Positions 12,541 to 26,800 of a stretch of 64,000 nt of DNA are shown piece by piece (within the stretch, counting starts at the first letter, position 1; the number at the start of each line of letters is the position of its first letter). Where the stretch lies: positions 1,275,001-1,339,000 of the forward strand of contig NC_071354.1 in NCBI RefSeq assembly GCF_943734655.1, in the 5' to 3' direction. The translations under genes and the position numbers were made by a program. The DNA is from Sabethes cyaneus. Lineage: Eukaryota > Arthropoda > Insecta > Diptera > Culicidae. The notes below the pieces were generated by a model that searched no databases, was not told where the DNA came from, and saw only the letters and a list, made by a program, of their open reading frames with translations.

Positions 12541-13699
12541 ACTGAATTAAATTTCTCTGCATGTACCTAAGACGAGAATCGTTGCACGTTCTTGAACTGA
12601 AGTTTCTTTGCGAGTTTCATTGGGTAGCCGCCATTCAAATACATACCCGATTGACCGATGTTGATTCGAGTAATTAGAATATAGGTAACATATATTTTCT
12701 TGAAGGACTTATTTCTCTATTTTAGTTGATTTCAAATCAAGCCTGCTATGCTAGCGATCCAAGAATACAAATGACATAATGAAAGTGATCGTCAAATTGA
12801 TTTGAAACCAGCCTTACTGCATCTCAGGTTCATTTTTTTCTAACTTGCTCAGATAACGTCGCGAAAATTAGGACAACATGATCATTTGGCCAAAACTTTA
12901 AGAAACAACCTTATGCCGTAAACAGAAAATCTGTCAAAGGATACGTTATGGCAATAACTATATTCTGACTAGAAGAGATAAATTTTATCATATTAATCCA
13001 ATGATATGGACTTTTATATCTCTTCAAATCAAGACAACCAAGTGTAAAATGGCTTTGTTTTGGCGAAAACTGCTAGAAACTGATGCGTGCCGCGAATAAG
13101 CACCACACCATTAGAATTCTTATAAAAGATATCTTTCTTTTGACATCAAAAGATCACTTTTTTCGAAAATATCTTCACTGTGCATTGTTGTAGTGCGCAT
13201 ACCAGTTCGCAAAAAAAACTGGTATTGTCTTCAGAACTTTGTATAAATATTAAAATGCACTTTCAAATTCGGGTTAATACAGCATCATATTGCTAATAAT
13301 AATTCTATGGACGAGTTTCCAGCAGTATACGTGAAAATTATGTTAAAATTTGTTACCGTTTCATTGTTCACTGTATAGTATCCCAGTTGTCTTCGAGGTA
13401 CGACACTAATCTAACAATCCAGGCGTTGCATCGGTACATATTTCTTATTTGTTACTTTAATATACATAGGAGAATGTTAGCTGGATAGGATCGTAATACT
13501 AGGCCTGCAACTTTCCAGTACTCAAACAGCTGGCTGCGAACTGCGAAGCCTGTCGTACAAAAACAGGTCAAGTTTGGAAATCGGAATGTAGCACCTAGAA
13601 TTTGTTTTGCCTTGTTCATCTTTTATATATTGAAACTTATCAATAAGACATAAATACAGTTCGTAATTTACCGCTGGTTGAGACTTGTATGCCAAGCTA
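12541..13699. other. non-coding, nothing recognised
   Basis: No coding exon or bounded repeat seen. The downstream half would be the 3' flank of the sulfotransferase-like gene. Confidence 0.4.
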
Positions 13700-14556
13700 C
13701 TAAGACGCATCTATTGAAAATCCAAACAGCTTACTGTCTAGCTCATAAAACTGCTTCAATTTTCGGCGCTCGTCCAATGACAGCTGAGCAAATATCCGTT
13801 TCTTGTACATTTCATACTCCATTTTGCTTGTGCTGTTGTTGAAAATGCTGCCATCAGACGGCAATGCGATATGACGGCTCAGTAAAATCTCTCTTAAAGT
13901 TGACGTTATATTTTCTGCATTCAGATACTCCACGATTTGGTAATCGATTTGGCACGGTTGGCACAGAGTTGTGATGGGGCTATAATAAGAGTAGAACTCC
14001 TGTAACTCAATTTTCCTTTCGTTGTTCAACAGATACTGTAGAAAGTCCGTAAACGTTGGAATATCTGTTTTAATCTGTAAAAAGTAAATTTTTTTAAACT
14101 TACTCGTATTAAAAAAACAAATAGTAACAAACATACCTTATTCACATTAATGAGAATTTGTTCTTTAACTTTACCCAGGTATGATTCCAGTTTTGCAGCA
14201 CAAATCATCTCATAGAACTCCAACAATCGATCCTCGGGATGGGAAATAAAGAGTATTGATACTAGTTTCATATGCGAATAATTTCGAACACGTTGGAAGT
14301 CTTTGGGTTTGATTTCATCAAGCCGTGGAAATCTACCGACAGGACACCACGCAAGTTTCAGTTCTGGGACAATTTGCGCTCGGGGCATAAAATTATTAAC
14401 CTGAACACTAGCGCACTGATCATGATTATCGAAGTAGTAAAGCGAGTGATTCTTCACTGTTGGTGGCGAACGTAGAGATATGTACAATTTAACTATCAGA
14501 TGAATTGAAACAAGTACTGATACTATCAGTACTATCAGCTGCTGCCTCTTTCGCAT
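13700..14556 (-). CDS. carbohydrate sulfotransferase-like type II membrane protein
   Basis: Two exons, 14137-14556 and 13700-14074, join in phase 0 (AAG|GTATGT donor, TTTTTACAG acceptor) to give 264 residues. The ATG at 14556 is the first in frame. Residues 7-27 form a membrane anchor, fitting a Golgi type II protein. The second half follows the HNK-1/chondroitin sulfotransferase family (Sulfotransfer_2): SHPEDRLLEFYE at 105-116 in place of R-H-P-F-x-R-L-x-S-x-Y, then a P-T-F-x-x-F-x-x-Y-L-L-N block, C-x-P-C-x-I-D-Y, and a C-terminal ERRKLKQFYELDSKLFGFS. The usual PAPS 5'-phosphosulfate loop (P-K-x-A-x-T-x-W-K-R) is not recognisable where it should be (AWCPVGRFPRLDE at 69-81), and the protein is shorter than usual. 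Sulfotransferase activity is therefore doubtful. It may be a degenerate or inactive paralogue. Confidence 0.8.
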
Positions 14557-14811
14557 GTTGTTCGGATTGAATCTAGTCGAAAAAAGAATCACTGTTTCAC
14601 TGTACACGAATAATGCTCAATGTTTGTTTTATCTGAGCGAGGTGCATGCTTGGCAACCAACAAACACTACTAACCCAAGAAGTATTTGTAAATGATATTG
14701 GTGTCACCAAGCGAGGGGTTGAAATCAGTTAACAGAATAAAAATGAAAACAAGTTATTATTTCTTTTTTAGAATGGCTGTTTATTAAATGAATTGTTTCT
14801 TTTTTTTACAG

Positions 14812-17800
14812 ATGGTGTTCCAAAAGTGCGCTCCTGGATGAACGGAACGGATCATAATTCGACGTTGTCCAGACCGCGTTCTGCTGAAGTTATCACAGCC
14901 AATGGTATTAATGGTATCAACGGTGTTAATGGTACGATTCCAAATGGCCGTCCACATAATGGCATCAATGGAATCAATGGGATAGTCACACGGGGTCCTG
15001 GTGGTTTACATGAGGACCTAGAATTTCCACCGACCACAAGGACACTATCCAAGAAGAAGCAAATTGTTTGGATGAGGCCGCATGTAAGATTCCGCTCATC
15101 TGTTAAAAAGATAGCTTAAAACTAATGTCTTCACTTTATATTTTAGGATATGTGCGGTCGTCCACAGTTTCGATTATCACCTCCGGGTACTCCGCTGTCT
15201 GCACGAGAGTTACCGGAACCAGTTGGACCGGGAGATCCCAGTTTACTAGCAGCGCTCGGTTGCCTATCTCAATTGCCAAGGCTGTTGGAACGAGTTGTAC
15301 CACCGGAACAGACTTTTGATACATCAAACGGCTACTGTGGAATGTTCAAGTAAGTTTCTTGTAATGATGTTCGCTTCCAAACTTTGGTCAACTACCCTTG
15401 AAAGCTGTTGGGAAGAATCAAACCTATTATTTCATCATATAAGTAACAATAACAACTTTTATTGGATTTGACATGAGCAGAATTATACCAGCAGGTGTTC
15501 GTCGTCATGCTAGATAAAATTATTAGTATTGTCTTACGTCATTTGCAACAAGAAACATACGTAATTGCAACACCAAGTGTTGACAGCGGAAATGAATACT
15601 ATTTTTTACTAATGACTAGTGGTGAAAGGTTACCAAGCAAATGCCCATGTTCACACTAATATTTTGATTGTTCAAACTTGCTGCGAATGCGATAGTGAAC
15701 TGAATTACTCATAAAATAAGTAACGAACCTAACAAGCCAAAACTAAACCACTATACAGGGGCAGTAATTTAATCTAACCCACGATTTAATCCCACCATTG
15801 CGTACTAAATCGATTTGGCTCTTACTACTGACATCCATTTGTCGCAGTTCAATACGCTAATAGTAGCTATAAATTCACCTCGGCGTCGATAGGTGAGAGA
15901 CCGATAGACAAACGCTCCGAAACCCTGTCTCACCGTGGTTACATAGTCATTGGTGTTGACCAAACAAGCTAATTTCAATTTAATAGCATCGTTTAGACTT
16001 GTACGAGTTGGCGTATTCCAGCAATGCCTCTTTGTCACCATCTCCGGGGTCCTCTTGTCTATAAAACGCTCGATTTTAATGGTTTGTTTTCATGGTTTGC
16101 GTCGATGGGCTCGGATGAAATGTTGTGAGTGATGAATGAATGCGCATGGACGAAATGAACAGTGGTCCATGAACTTTAAACGCCTTTAGATAGGCAATCG
16201 AAACGTAAAGCTTTTTCCTGCTGCACTGAGTTCCAAATTCATAGCGAATGTACCGAATGAACCCAGCGGCACGTGCGGGCTGCACTCGGTTTTTAATGAT
16301 GTCAGGTTTGGTTCGCGGTTTTTATTGTACTTACTTGTACTACTTTTACTTTTTTTTATGCGCAAAACACTTGCTTCATACTGTAGCAGTATTTCTCGGT
16401 AATCATGGATATTTTACAGGTATTGGCATTAGTTTATACGCAGCTACCTGATAGTGATTTAAGAGTAGTGCATAACTTCATTGGAATTCTAAGATCCTTG
16501 GAATCATTTTGTATGATAATTTTGAAAAATGCCCAGACCTTACATTATAGATAAAATAATAATAACAGGTTTCATGCTCCAGTTTGATTCAAAATTTTTT
16601 CTACAATTTATAATGAAATTTATAGAAGCAGATTGTTTCTTAAAAAGTGGTTTTAATTTCATTGTTTCTTTCCCTGCAACTTTTCCAGAATTTTTTGCAT
16701 CAACTCATCATCGTTAACAATTCGATCAATGTAATCTTCTAAATTTATCTCGTCTACATTAGCAGCAGATGACGACTCAACACTATCCTCACCGCCAAAG
16801 TCTTCTTCAGTACCACTTTCACTAAAATTCGCCGCTTCCGAAACATTTTCTGTAGTTGCGTCGTCTTCGTCATCACTGCTTTCGTCGCTGGTTGTTGGTG
16901 TTGCCCCATCGCTGGAGCTTACAGTACGTATTGTGGTTGTTTTCGCAGGATACGGCCCGGGTACAATACTCGCTTGGTCCCAGCTTTTCTTCGGTGGTAA
17001 TGGGGGATTCTTATAACCCAAACCGTATGGACGAAGCCCATATATCAGGTAATCCATAACGTGCATCTGCGGACCTTGTACATAATGGAAACTGATGGCA
17101 AGATCTGAGCAACATTTAAGCCCATAGAATGGTTCGTAGAAAGAATAATAGTTGTACCAAAAGTCTGGATCATCTTCCGGGTTCGAAGTTAGGTGAAATT
17201 TTGGTTCCAAGGGTAGAAAGCGTTTCCGCCCCAAATAGTCCCGGGAATCCCCGGCGGTGACGTTGATGCTTTCCATGCATTTTCCTGCATTCGTTTCGTT
17301 CATGTTAATAATATTAAATGTAATATAATCATAAAGGTTACCCATTTCCAGATCTTCGGTTTCTAAGGAAGAAGCACAATGTTCAGTATTGTCCAATGCT
17401 TGTTCAATAAACCGTTTAACCGCTTCTCGGCTAAGCACGTAGCCGGCACCGCCAGAAAAGTAGCCTTGGCTAACATACTGCGGGAACCGAAACTTGCTGC
17501 CAAAATAAATTGGATACTCTGAAGAATAAGAGTAAAGAAAATATCTAAGATTTTCCACAATGACGTACCTGCAATGGAATCATTTATTAACTTTGTTTAA
17601 CAAATTCTGAGCTCGATTTACCTACGTATCGTCATCTGCTTTCAAAAACCAATCGTACTCATTGAGATGATGTTCGTATACATAGCGAAAAGCTTCACGG
17701 GTCTTATTCCATAGATATTGGCGTCCCTCGCTCACCGGTAGTACTATTGTATCCAATTTCTCATCCTTGACTGAACTCACTAGCAGTAGTTTATTGCACC

Positions 17801-20800
17801 GCTTTCCCCAGGTTTGCTTAACGTGAATTGCTTTGGTTTTATGATTGTCCGGATTGGTCATAACCCAACACAGGACGCGAACGCTATCGGTTAGGTCGAC
17901 GGCATGCCGGAGCTCCTCGGTGAATCCCGATCGGTATGCCTCGGGAAGACCGCTGCGATTGGGCTGCAGAAAGGAAATGATGGAGAATAGGCATGCTACC
18001 GTAATGCCGGTGAGGAAGGTTAGCTGTCGGCGGGAGATGGATGATTTTCCTAAAAGAATCAAAATACTATAAGTAATCGTCCAGTAGGTTAGAAGGTGTT
18101 AGAACTCAAGACTTTATCTCTCTGTCTAGGTTTATTTGTTTTCCTAGGTCTACTGACCTCTATTACTTTCCTTCAGTTGCGTCCAAACGAGCGACTGTGA
18201 GTAAGGAGACAATCACACCTGTAAAATGATACTTTCCGCGAAAAAGTTTTTCACGAAATGGTATTCCTCGTTTGAAGTTTCAATGTCCCATTTTAAAACC
18301 AACTTCAAGTTCAATTTAATTCCAATTTCGCCTCTGATCTCAAGACCAATTGAATGTCCCTGGAACCAATTCTAATTTAGTTATAATTTTACCTCAGCAC
18401 CATTTTTGGACCAGTTTCAAATGCAATTTAATGCCTCGCTTCCTAGATTCGTTAATCATTCCTCCTTACCCAAGTTGGGGGATCCACAGATTGAACCAAG
18501 TTATAATGGGAGACAATTATAACCGTATGCATAAGCTTGATTCTATAGAAAACAATTATCTAAATAAAAATATCTATATAAAAAAGTTTTATAGAACTCT
18601 TTTGAAATTTTACGGTTAATTATACTACAATAATCGCCTTACGTGACTGGCATTTTCAAGCAGATACAGGTATTTCCCCGTAGGCTTTCAGCCCATTAAA
18701 CGGTAGCCTAAACAATATTCAGGAATTACGTTGAAAGTATATTCATTCGAGACAAGATTTTTAAACCAGTTGATAGAATAATATTTACTGAATATCGGCG
18801 TGTATTTTGGTCTTAATGAAACGCTACTGAATTTGAGTTAAAGTCGCGAGAAATGATGAAGTCGCTGCGGATAAATTGGGCCCAATTTCTATAGTGGCCG
18901 GCCGAAATAGCCTGTACATGGATTAGATGCTTTTCAAAAACAGATCAAAAGAGAGACCGATGGATAACGTGTCGGTATTGCCTAGATACCGGCTCAATGA
19001 AGATAAATAGTTTTGCAGTGACAACAGCTTGCTGCTGGCGCTAGTGTTTCATTGAATCGTACATATACATTAGCACCAGAAGCAAGTGGTTGTCACTCAA
19101 ATACTAGCTATGTCAACACGATAGAAGAGTTTCAGACGCAACTGCATCACATCTTGGTAGAAGTGTAAATAAAGTACCATGAGCTGAAATTAAAAGCAAC
19201 ATGCTGCAGATTGCTTGTGAATGAAAATTGATTTATATTTTCATATCAGTGCGGAATTTTTGTGTTCTTCCGTGATGAAAAAAAGTAGAATTGTTCTGTG
19301 ACATCATACTCACAGCTGTTTAGTTGCTAGAATAAGTAAACGTGATCATAATTGTGTATTTTCCAAACCATCATCAAGAGCGGATACGCGTAAGCAATTG
19401 CTGTTGGTTTTTTCAGCCTGATTACGTGCCAGTGGAAAAACAGTGGTTTTGATGTTTATTGAATAAAATTTAGCAAATTACTTACATTTTTATGAAAATA
19501 GTTATAACACATTAAAGCTTATGAGTGCTACATTCGTTTCAGTATTGTTATGTAGCGGCAAAGTTTTTATTTGGGAAAACGCAGCAAAAAAGGTAATGTA
19601 TGCCGAATTTAGCAGCGAGCTGAAAATACCCTCCCGTACCCTATTACAACCAAATACAATCAAAACTCGCAATATCATTAAACAACATTCTCCTGCATGA
19701 AACAATCATTTGTATATTTAATTTTTATTTCTATTCAATGGTCAGGCCAATTGAGTCGCATGTACCTGCTGCAGAGAGTATTCTAAGGAATCAAGTGGAA
19801 CCAGAAAAAACAATTGAATCCACATAGTGGTGAAAGGAAGCTTCGGTAATTATTACCAAGCCAAAACACGTTTTTAAGCATAGCTCTTAAACTACTTGTG
19901 TATCGATTGTGTGGTTCTGGAGAAAATCATGTCACATAGTTTTAACATGGTTACTTATAACTTTTAAATGAAATGTTAGACCACAAGACAATTCAACCAT
20001 GATATACTAGGCAATAATACCATTCAAACAAAAGTAATAGCGGTTGAGTCAAATAAAAAATTGAAAAAGTGTATTCTCTCCCATTAAAATTGTTAAAAAT
20101 TTTGTCTTTTGTTGTTCTTAAGCGACAAACTAACGACACATGATTAGTTTTTCGACCTGAATTTTTTCACTAAGAGATTATTTTTGGCGCATAAGTTTTC
20201 CATCACCATTGAAAACTTTGTTGGAAACTTTTTCTGGATAATTTGCTTACATTTTCATAAAAATATGTTTGTTCAATAGTTATAATTTTTTAAATAAGTA
20301 ATATTCAGTTGAATCAGAGAATTTCCCTTGGAGTTTTCTGGAAATATTGTACTCGTTTAAAGTCCACCTATTCTGTCCATGTGCAGAATTTCATGGAATA
20401 ACAAATATTTCTTTTTTATCCAAACAATTTCACTTTGATTTGATTATCTATGATCAATTTTCAAAAGAATGCAAAAGTGACACAATATGGGTAAACGGTA
20501 ATTCCTTTTCATCGTAGTGAAGAAATTCTATCTTGAGCAGTTAAATTTGAGGAAGATCAGAACAAGAACGACCTATGATTTCCCCAAGCTCGTTTCAAAT
20601 AGAACTGTCATATGCCACATGCCTAATGTAGATCCCAATAGATCAAATAAAGACGCAAGGGTATTTTTCATATAACCTTGCATGTTCTCATGATGAATTA
20701 TTGGTTATATTGGTATTGTTGATGATTGATGACTGGTTTGCACATATTTAAACTAACGGCTAATATATTTCGACAGTGATAAATGATGGTTGCTTTTTGA

Positions 20801-23800
20801 TGATTTCCTGCACTGAACTATTAGGGTTTTTTTTAACAAACGAACATGTACACAATATTTTTATTTTTCACATAAAACCATACTCACTTTGAACTAAACC
20901 AATCGCACCCCTCATAACGTCAGTAGATATGTAACATCATCCTAAATATACAGTTTCAATATTTTAGTTTCACCTTTTCACTTCATTGCAGTACAATATA
21001 CATATTTCATTGAAATTGAACAAGTATAGATTATCTTAGTTGTAAAAAACACTTAATCTTTTGAATATCACATGAGCACCCTGCCGAATATTTCACCTCT
21101 CCGTTGTTGTTGCATTCAAAAACGGAATTTAACAATCGGAATAACAATAATTGGCAAACGATATTTCATTTTACAAAGACCTGACCGCGCGTGCCCCAAG
21201 TTGCCGAAAGCATTCCGCCCGAGACAAGATTTAAAATCGAAATGAAGATGCCTCCCTATTTGAACGATGCTATGAGCATCCTCCTAACTGATGCTGTCTC
21301 TACTCGTAGTTGAAAATGCCTCCTCGCCTTGTGTCGGCTGGCGTAAGTTTAGTTCCTTCTCAAATGATTACTGCTATGGCTAGCGGATAGCAGTACCGTC
21401 TGGTGGGAGCAACCTATTGGATGGTGAAGATGTGAATAGGTCGAAGTTGCACTATGCACTAAAGAAAAGGTTTGATTAACTTTGTCGGAACTATTCACTA
21501 AATTCGGTAGACTTCGTACAAATTTGAAATTCTAAGTTAAATTATTCAATGCAAGTAGCTCATAGTAACACCTTTATAAACACGTTAGTTTGACCGATTA
21601 CCCGAGATTTTCATTCAGTGTCCTCCAGTAAGTATTAAAACGTTACTAACGCAATGTGGCGATGTCACGAAACCAAACTCGCAGTGTTAACTAAATTATG
21701 GATAGCATCGTGATTATAAACCGTTTATGGCGATTTGTGGCTCAAGGTGTTTACGGCGAAGGAGGAATCGGTGCCGCTAATTTCCCCTTAGCCACCAGTA
21801 TCACATATTACCTCATCAGCAGCAAATATGTATTCTATCTTTTTCAAATTTACATATATTGCCACAACCGGGAAGCAGGGATCTCGCGGATCTTCTGACG
21901 GGGATTGACATAGTCGACACTTACCGACCTTGACTGCTGGCGGGACAAAGTTTGTGTCGCAGTGTTCATTTATCGCATAGGAAGGGAAACACGAATTTGT
22001 TTACGTAATTTTATTGATTGATTCAGGCATGCTTGATAGCAGTGGATGCTGCATGCGGGGTTGCGGCTCAAAGACGGCTGCATTTTAGCATTACCTTCTT
22101 CTATTAGCATCCTGGTGATAAAATGTGTAGTGACTAAGCAATTAACTGCTAGGAATTAGCTGATGAAAATTAATAAATCAGCATTAAGATTCGAGCGGCT
22201 ATGATTCCGTGCACACTAATTACATTCGAGTATAAAACTTGTGGTCTTATAACTGTAAGTTTTATAAAGTTAAAGGAGGTCACAATATTCTGATACAAAC
22301 GTACTAAAATTCCAACTACATTGATTAGAGTGGTGTCGCAATCTGGTAAATACATTTACCTCAAATGTATTTTCATATTTAATAAGAATTCCACTGATAA
22401 AGAGATTTAAAATGTAACCAAGAGCAATCGAATCGATCAAACAATAGTTGAAAGAATTGTGTGATTTTCAAATTTAGATAGATACACATTTTCAAAATGT
22501 GTGTCAAACATGATTCATGTAGCATTATTCCGCAATCCTTAAATTAGGAATTCATTTGAAGCGAAATTTTTCTTCATAGTGGAAAACAACGAAACATATA
22601 AGAATTGCATTACAGGCCGGACTCGATTATCCGGGGATTCGACTATCCGGGTTTTTAGATTCGATTATCCGGGTGAAAAAAAAAATATTTTTTTTTCAAT
22701 GATTTATTTTAAACCTTAATGTTATAGTTTTCATGCTACATGATGATTTCAACTTGACAAGTATTGATTCACCTCCCTAAAGCTACAAAATTCCTTTCTT
22801 ATATCCCTTATCTCGGCGATTCATTTTTTTTACTTATAAATCATCATCACCATCATCATTATCATCATCATCATTATCGTAATCATCAGTAAAAAAAATA
22901 CAATAAAAGGAATTTTAAGACTTTAGGGGAGATTGATCAATAATAAAAAAACATTTATAATACCTAAATATTGAAAAATAAAACATACAAAAAATAATAT
23001 TGTACCAAAAAAAATCGTCAGTGGAAAAAATCATAAGAAAGGAATTTTCTGACTTTTGGGAAGATCAATAATAAATAAAATATTTTTGATACCTGAAAGT
23101 CAAGAAACTTGACATACCAAAAAAAATTTTGTACCAAAAATGATGATTCGATTATCCGGGTTGAAAATAAAAATGAACACCCGGATAATCGAGTCCGGGT
23201 GTATTACAATACTATTTTACACTTTTATTCTTCATTCATGCAGTCAATCAAGCCAGAGCATCATAAAATTATTACTATGATTGATTGCCGTATATTATAC
23301 TTTATACAACTAAACTAAACACCCAACTGCTTGATACCTGCTACATTGTTTAACCTGCAATCAAGTTGTTAGCTCTGTTCTCTGTTGGTGCTGAGCAAAT
23401 TGTAAATTGCTGGGAGCACAAAGGTGCTTGGTTTATCTTCCTAAAATTAACCGAAGACAATGATATCTGTCGATGTCTTTATTGAAAAACATTTATGCAT
23501 AATACTTTTTGCAGCACACAACATTATTATCGTTTTTGTTCAATACTAACTCCTATTATCCTCCTATCCTTTGTAAACACAAAATATGGCATTCACGATT
23601 TTCTTCTTTCAGTGTTTTCAAGGTTGAGTAATCTTATGCCGGAACAAGATTTTAATAAAAGAGGGCTCTGTAGCTGCAGGGTTACTGGGTCTGCATTGAA
23701 AAGCAAATGGTCATAGGTTCTAATCTTAGTAAAATCAGGTCACTTGATGACTTTAGCATGGGTTTATTCTCAAACCCCTGCAAGGGCAATTGCTTCGTTC

Positions 23801-26800
23801 TCAATTCCATATTACCCCAATTAAGCCTACTTAACAGTGCAAAAGTGACTTTAATGGTTAAATGTACTGGCCAGTTGCGTCAGGGATGGCCATGATTGAA
23901 GGTTAGTACTGGCATAAGGAACGAGATGGGTAGGATATAACAAGTATTGAAGGAAGAGTAAACCCAAATACACACAAACACGCATAATATTAAGCATATT
24001 GCTCACTCAATATCAATTATAGCTTGAAGAAATGCAGTTCAGGTTACAATAAACATCCGGGCGATATCAGATAGTACTGATTGCAGCGATGAGTGCACGC
24101 AAGGAGAAAAAAAAGATTTTTTTGACTATAACTATAAAAGTTAACTATATAAGTGGAAATGTTCTATTTGACCATAAACATGTATGTAAATTGGCAGTAA
24201 AACTAAAATAGCAGTTCCATAGAGAACTCTACCATGTTTACGTTTGGTTTGACCACATTTTGGTTCTACAAGTAAGGGTCTACTGTAAGAACCTACAGCT
24301 ATACATGTGCCAAAACAATAGTTTACATTAGAAGTTTGCTGCAAAGTTTATCGATAAATAATTTTCAAACACCTTCAATGCCTTCTACAATTCTACAATT
24401 TCATTCCATTTTTTTTGTTTATCTTATCATCTGCCGTTTCAACAAAATTTTTGAAAGCTGACATTAGAAAAATCAATTTTTGTGTTCAAAAGATAATCGG
24501 AGTAAAATTGGATATATTAACATTTTCACGAAATTTTATAATTTACAATAATCCTACATATAATCGATAAAAAACCATGTTACTTGTGTAACAAGATATA
24601 AATTCAAAACTACCGGATACTCGATTCAAGTATCAAGACGCACTGTACCATCCGTAATTTATAATTTATGATGAGCTGACCGATGAAGTCGTCAAACTTT
24701 ATCCAATCGATAGAAATAATATACACAACTCAATATGTGTGATGTTACTGTTGAGCCATTGATTAAACAAAGAAAAACTCAACCCGTTTCCTCATGGATG
24801 CTGTATCGATATACAATCGAGAGATGCTTGGCCGTGTCAAGTGGCAATACCAGTCGAGTGTTGCAGCGATGGGAGGTCACACTGATTTCGACCGCAAAAT
24901 ATACACCGATAGAGAAATCCTCACATTTGACGATTTAAGGCGCTGGTACTGGTACCATCGGAGGGTGTTGGGAAGATGAAATGGTTATAAGATGTGCTTT
25001 TTTACTTCATAGATATGAACTAGCGGCTGTGTCGTGACACTAGAAGAGGGTGACTTGTGTAGACAGTTTAATGATTAGATGGCATATAACACACTTCATA
25101 TTGCGCAACCGTGTGAGTAATTTACAACAAAATGTCCCGCAAAAATGAGCTGGTCAACCGGATTTTACCACACCTAGTGTTGGCCACGTTAATGTTCTCT
25201 TCAACCTTAGTCATTTTAGCATTTTACCAAGTCATCAAACGCAAGCAACGGTGCATAATTTAAGCATTATTCGCTATTAGTTGAAAATAAAGAAGTAACT
25301 TCAAGCGAGCTAATTTTATGTTACTTAACCTGTGCGGTGTTGAAGACTGTTCATTAGGTATTAGGTCTTCAAAAATTAACTGGAATTGATCGCTAAACGC
25401 TTCTCACTTAAAGAAATGCAAAAGCAAAGGCGTCTTGTGTGTGCCTCACAGCGGGGTTATTTTATTTTTTGTGAGAACCTTGACCGCAACGTTTGATGGC
25501 TTAAAATTTGAATTCCTTCCCCCTACACACGTGTCTCTCTTGCTTTTTCATTCGAAGAATATGTTCGACTGTCGTTATTGGCAACGGTTTTTACCGCTTC
25601 GAACAGAACTGTCAAGGACGACGAATTAAACTGCAATTAAAATGTCTTAACGTTCTATTGCGTGAGAAAATGTGCGGCGAGTGTGCAAACCCTACTGTTT
25701 GACGTAGAGAACTGTCAGCCCTAGAGATAAACCATAGTAAAATACGGTGATTGGTATCTGATTTATACAAAGACGATGTGAAAGTAAATTTATGACACAA
25801 TAAGGAAATAGAAGCTTAGGCAAAAATAAAGGTTACCCTTATTGTATCTGACAGCTTTACTATAGTTGATTTGTTTTTTAACATGCGCAGGAAAGATTTT
25901 AGTGATTATTACGTGCATAACCTATTCTTTACACAGAACATATAATGTGGATTGTCACACTATTGGGTAGTTGATGCAATAGATGTGGTAGCACCAATAG
26001 TTGCGCTACTATTCATTATTAATGCATATTTCCGTCACCGTAGCATTTTAAATAAAACAATTACGTTCATTATATACAAAAACTTCATTAGAGTATTGGT
26101 AGTTAGACTACATCATTTAAAATCAAGCCATTATTTGCTAATATACCGATTTTCTAAAATATAACACTATTATAGGCGCAGCTAGAAGATGCTCATTTCT
26201 ATAGTTGCGCTATAATGTTTTTTCACCTAGCAACCTAGCAACGTTAATACGGAATGACACAATTAAAGGAACGCTATAATCAATAGGAACATTAGCGCAA
26301 CTTTTGGTACAATATAATTGAATCGAAAAATCCATTTTTTTTCTTTATAAAGCTGCTCGTAAAACGAATGCAATTGTCTTGCCTTGTGACAATTACCTTG
26401 TGTTCGATAAAACAATATCCCACAAGCATTAATTGAAGCATATACCTTAATGAACGAAAAAAAAGGAAATTACATTGTGCTTAGCTGCGCGACTAATGGA
26501 GCGTCTACCCTAATATTAGTAATATGTCACAAACGACCAGAAATATTCAAGCTTCATGCTTCCCTTGATTTTGTCAGATGCGTGTTAATTTTTCACAAAT
26601 CGAACCTATATTTTACCTATTCAGCTTTATTGGCAACTCGCAATTTTCCGACCTAATTAAACTTGTTTTATCTTTTTCATACCAAAACAGATTCCGATTC
26701 TGGCAGTGGGGTAAATGGATCGAGGTGCGCGTAGACGACCGGCTTCCGACACGTGGTGATCGACCTGCTCACATGCACTGCTCGCAACCGGATGTATTCT

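Noticed and set aside
14852..15052. Minus-strand frame opposite the first calpain exon
   Set aside because: It is the shadow of the Asn-Gly-Ile repeat read backwards.
18051..18062. Start of the galactosyltransferase at a TTG codon
   Set aside because: The bases match a splice acceptor (TTCTTTTAG); a non-ATG start is unlikely, so the first exon is further upstream.
22841..22889. CRISPR-like or regulatory repeat
   Set aside because: It is a plain trinucleotide microsatellite within a transposon in a eukaryotic genome.
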